Assembly: GCA_030705925.1 (NCBI GenBank)
Contig: JAUZPM010000006.1
Coordinates: 1-53,677 of the forward strand
Length of the DNA stretch: 53,677 nucleotides
Origin: Bacillota bacterium
Lineage (GTDB): Bacteria > Bacillota > Clostridia > Oscillospirales > Feifaniaceae
Direction of reading: 5' to 3'
Shown here: one piece after another, positions 52,859-53,677 of the stretch
Layout of the letters: every line of letters begins with the position of its first letter
Numbering within the stretch: the stretch's first letter is position 1
Made by a program: the position numbers and the translations under genes
Notes under the pieces: model-generated
Database searches by the model: none
The model's input: only the letters and a program-made list of their open reading frames with translations
What the model was told of the DNA's origin: nothing

Positions 52859-53524
52859 ATGCGAAGACAACACGTTTTTTATCTTATAATCGCCCTTTTT
52901 ATTTTTATATCTTTAGCTGTACTGCCAACGGGCGCCGCTTCCCTGAAATCTGGCACCATAACCGGTAATGGTGTCCGGCTCAGAGCGCTGCCGTCGCTAA
53001 ACGGAGAAGTTTTATCTCACCTTTATAAGGGAGATACTGTAGAAATCATCAGTCAGGACGACAGTTGGGACAAAGTTAGCGCAAGCGGAAAAACTGGTTA
53101 TGTTTCGACCAGCTATATTAAAGCATCCGACGCCCCATCTAAAAGCAGAGGGGAACAGGTTGTCGATTATGCGAAAAAATATCTAGGCGTAAAATACATA
53201 TATGGCGGGACAACCCCCAAGGGTTTTGACTGTTCTGGTCTTGTCTATTATGTGTATAAACAGTTCGGCGTCTCGCTGCCGACAGGCGCAAAGAGCCAAT
53301 ACGCCTCATCTTCACTTAAAAAAATCGATAAAAGCGAGCTTCAGCCTGGCGACCTTGTTTTCTTTTCCGCTCCCGGAAAAAGCAGTATACAGCACGTCGG
53401 CATATATGTCGGCGGCGGCAAATTCATTCATTCCAATAATCCGCGAGGCTCTGTGCGAATAACTGGTATGACCAGCGGATACTATAAGACTTATTATTAC
53501 GGTGCAAAAAGAGTTATTTCATAA
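52859..53524 (+). CDS. exported SH3b-NlpC/P60 peptidoglycan endopeptidase
   Basis: A 221-residue secreted protein. An N-terminal signal (VFYLIIALFIFISLAVLP, ending near GAAS) is followed by a bacterial SH3 domain (residues about 30-95; VRLRALPSLNGEVLSHLYKG, KTGYVSTSYIK) and an NlpC/P60 domain (105-220). The catalytic Cys is in KGFDCSGLVYYVYK and the His in SIQHVGIYVGGGKFIHS. Such enzymes usually cut D-Glu-diaminopimelate bonds in stem peptides. AGGAGG lies 5 nt before the ATG; a TTG one codon earlier is too close to it. Confidence 0.94.
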   Translation: MRRQHVFYLIIALFIFISLAVLPTGAASLKSGTITGNGVRLRALPSLNGEVLSHLYKGDTVEIISQDDSWDKVSASGKTGYVSTSYIKASDAPSKSRGEQVVDYAKKYLGVKYIYGGTTPKGFDCSGLVYYVYKQFGVSLPTGAKSQYASSSLKKIDKSELQPGDLVFFSAPGKSSIQHVGIYVGGGKFIHSNNPRGSVRITGMTSGYYKTYYYGAKRVIS

Positions 53525-53546
53525 CTTAATTATATTAGAATAGTTA

Positions 53547-53668
53547 CCCCCCGGCAAAGCCGGGGGTTCTTCATATGCGGGCAAAGCCCTGTTTTTCTGG
53601 CGGCGCCTCAAGGCGCTGGTACGGTCTGCCACTTGCAAAAGTGTGTTACTTGCTACCCGTAAACGGGT
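53547..53668. other. run of five short hairpins at the right edge
   Basis: After the NlpC/P60 gene no coding frame is visible. Instead five perfect hairpins follow one another: CCCCC-x-GGC/GCC-GGGGG (53547-53566), GGGC/GCCC (53579-53589, then TGTTTTT), GCGCC/GGCGC (53603-53616), CACTT/AAGTG around GCAA (53630-53643) and ACCCG/CGGGT (53655-53668). The first may terminate the peptidase transcript. The density suggests a structured RNA or the end of a mobile element cut by the window edge. Which strand is transcribed is uncertain. Confidence 0.5.
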
Positions 53669-53677
53669 CTACGTACT

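Overview
The window looks like chromosomal DNA of a low-to-moderate-GC Clostridia (Bacillota), most likely an Oscillospiraceae/Ruminococcaceae-type anaerobe. The clues are the T-box leaders, an FMN riboswitch in front of an ECF-type riboflavin transporter, an IreB homologue, the LL-diaminopimelate aminotransferase route, type I and type III glutamine synthetases side by side, and strong AGGAGG ribosome binding sites. The genus cannot be fixed from the sequence alone. Nearly all of positions 1-30,500 is read on the minus strand. Most of 30,870-53,677 is read on the plus strand.

Region 1 (1-15,300, minus strand) is a Wzx/Wzy-type exopolysaccharide cluster that runs off the left edge. In transcription order it holds a YdjC/ChbG-like deacetylase, a CapK/PaaK-like adenylating enzyme, two GT2-like and two GT4 glycosyltransferases, a Wzy-like polymerase, two paralogous Wzz-like chain-length proteins, a metallophosphoesterase, another GT2, a Wzx-like flippase and the start of a pyruvyltransferase-like gene. 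One chain-length protein carries a degenerate EAL (cyclic-di-GMP-type) domain on its cytoplasmic C-terminus. This is the most unusual protein in the window.

Region 2 (15,300-21,500) holds an EF-G paralogue, a P-type-ATPase-like membrane protein that has lost its signature motifs, an RlmB-type rRNA methyltransferase, tRNA-Trp(CCA) and a DUF3788-like gene.

Region 3 (21,500-33,000) is the nitrogen-assimilation block. A long minus-strand operon encodes a split glutamate synthase (glutaminase, FMN synthase, Fe-S, FAD and GXGXG subunits), GlnA, an ANTAR regulator with a degenerate receiver, then DapF and DapL. The type III glutamine synthetase glnN diverges from it. Each of the two promoters drives a short leader. 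Each leader has a hexaloop hairpin with A at loop position 1 and G at loop position 4, followed by an intrinsic terminator. The simplest reading is that the operon's own ANTAR protein antiterminates both transcripts in response to nitrogen status.

Region 4 (33,000-41,400) holds purA and a complete trpEGDCFBA operon behind a T-box with a UGG (Trp) specifier. Region 5 (41,400-47,400) holds an AraC regulator divergent from a DUF6259/GH36-like protein, a small exported protein, a MazF-type toxin with no visible antitoxin, alr and a DUF6106-like membrane protein. Region 6 (47,400-53,677) holds pheST behind a T-box with a UUC (Phe) specifier, ireB, an FMN riboswitch with ribU, a small unknown gene and an SH3b-NlpC/P60 exported peptidase. 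A run of five short hairpins lies at the right edge and may be the end of a mobile element or a structured RNA.
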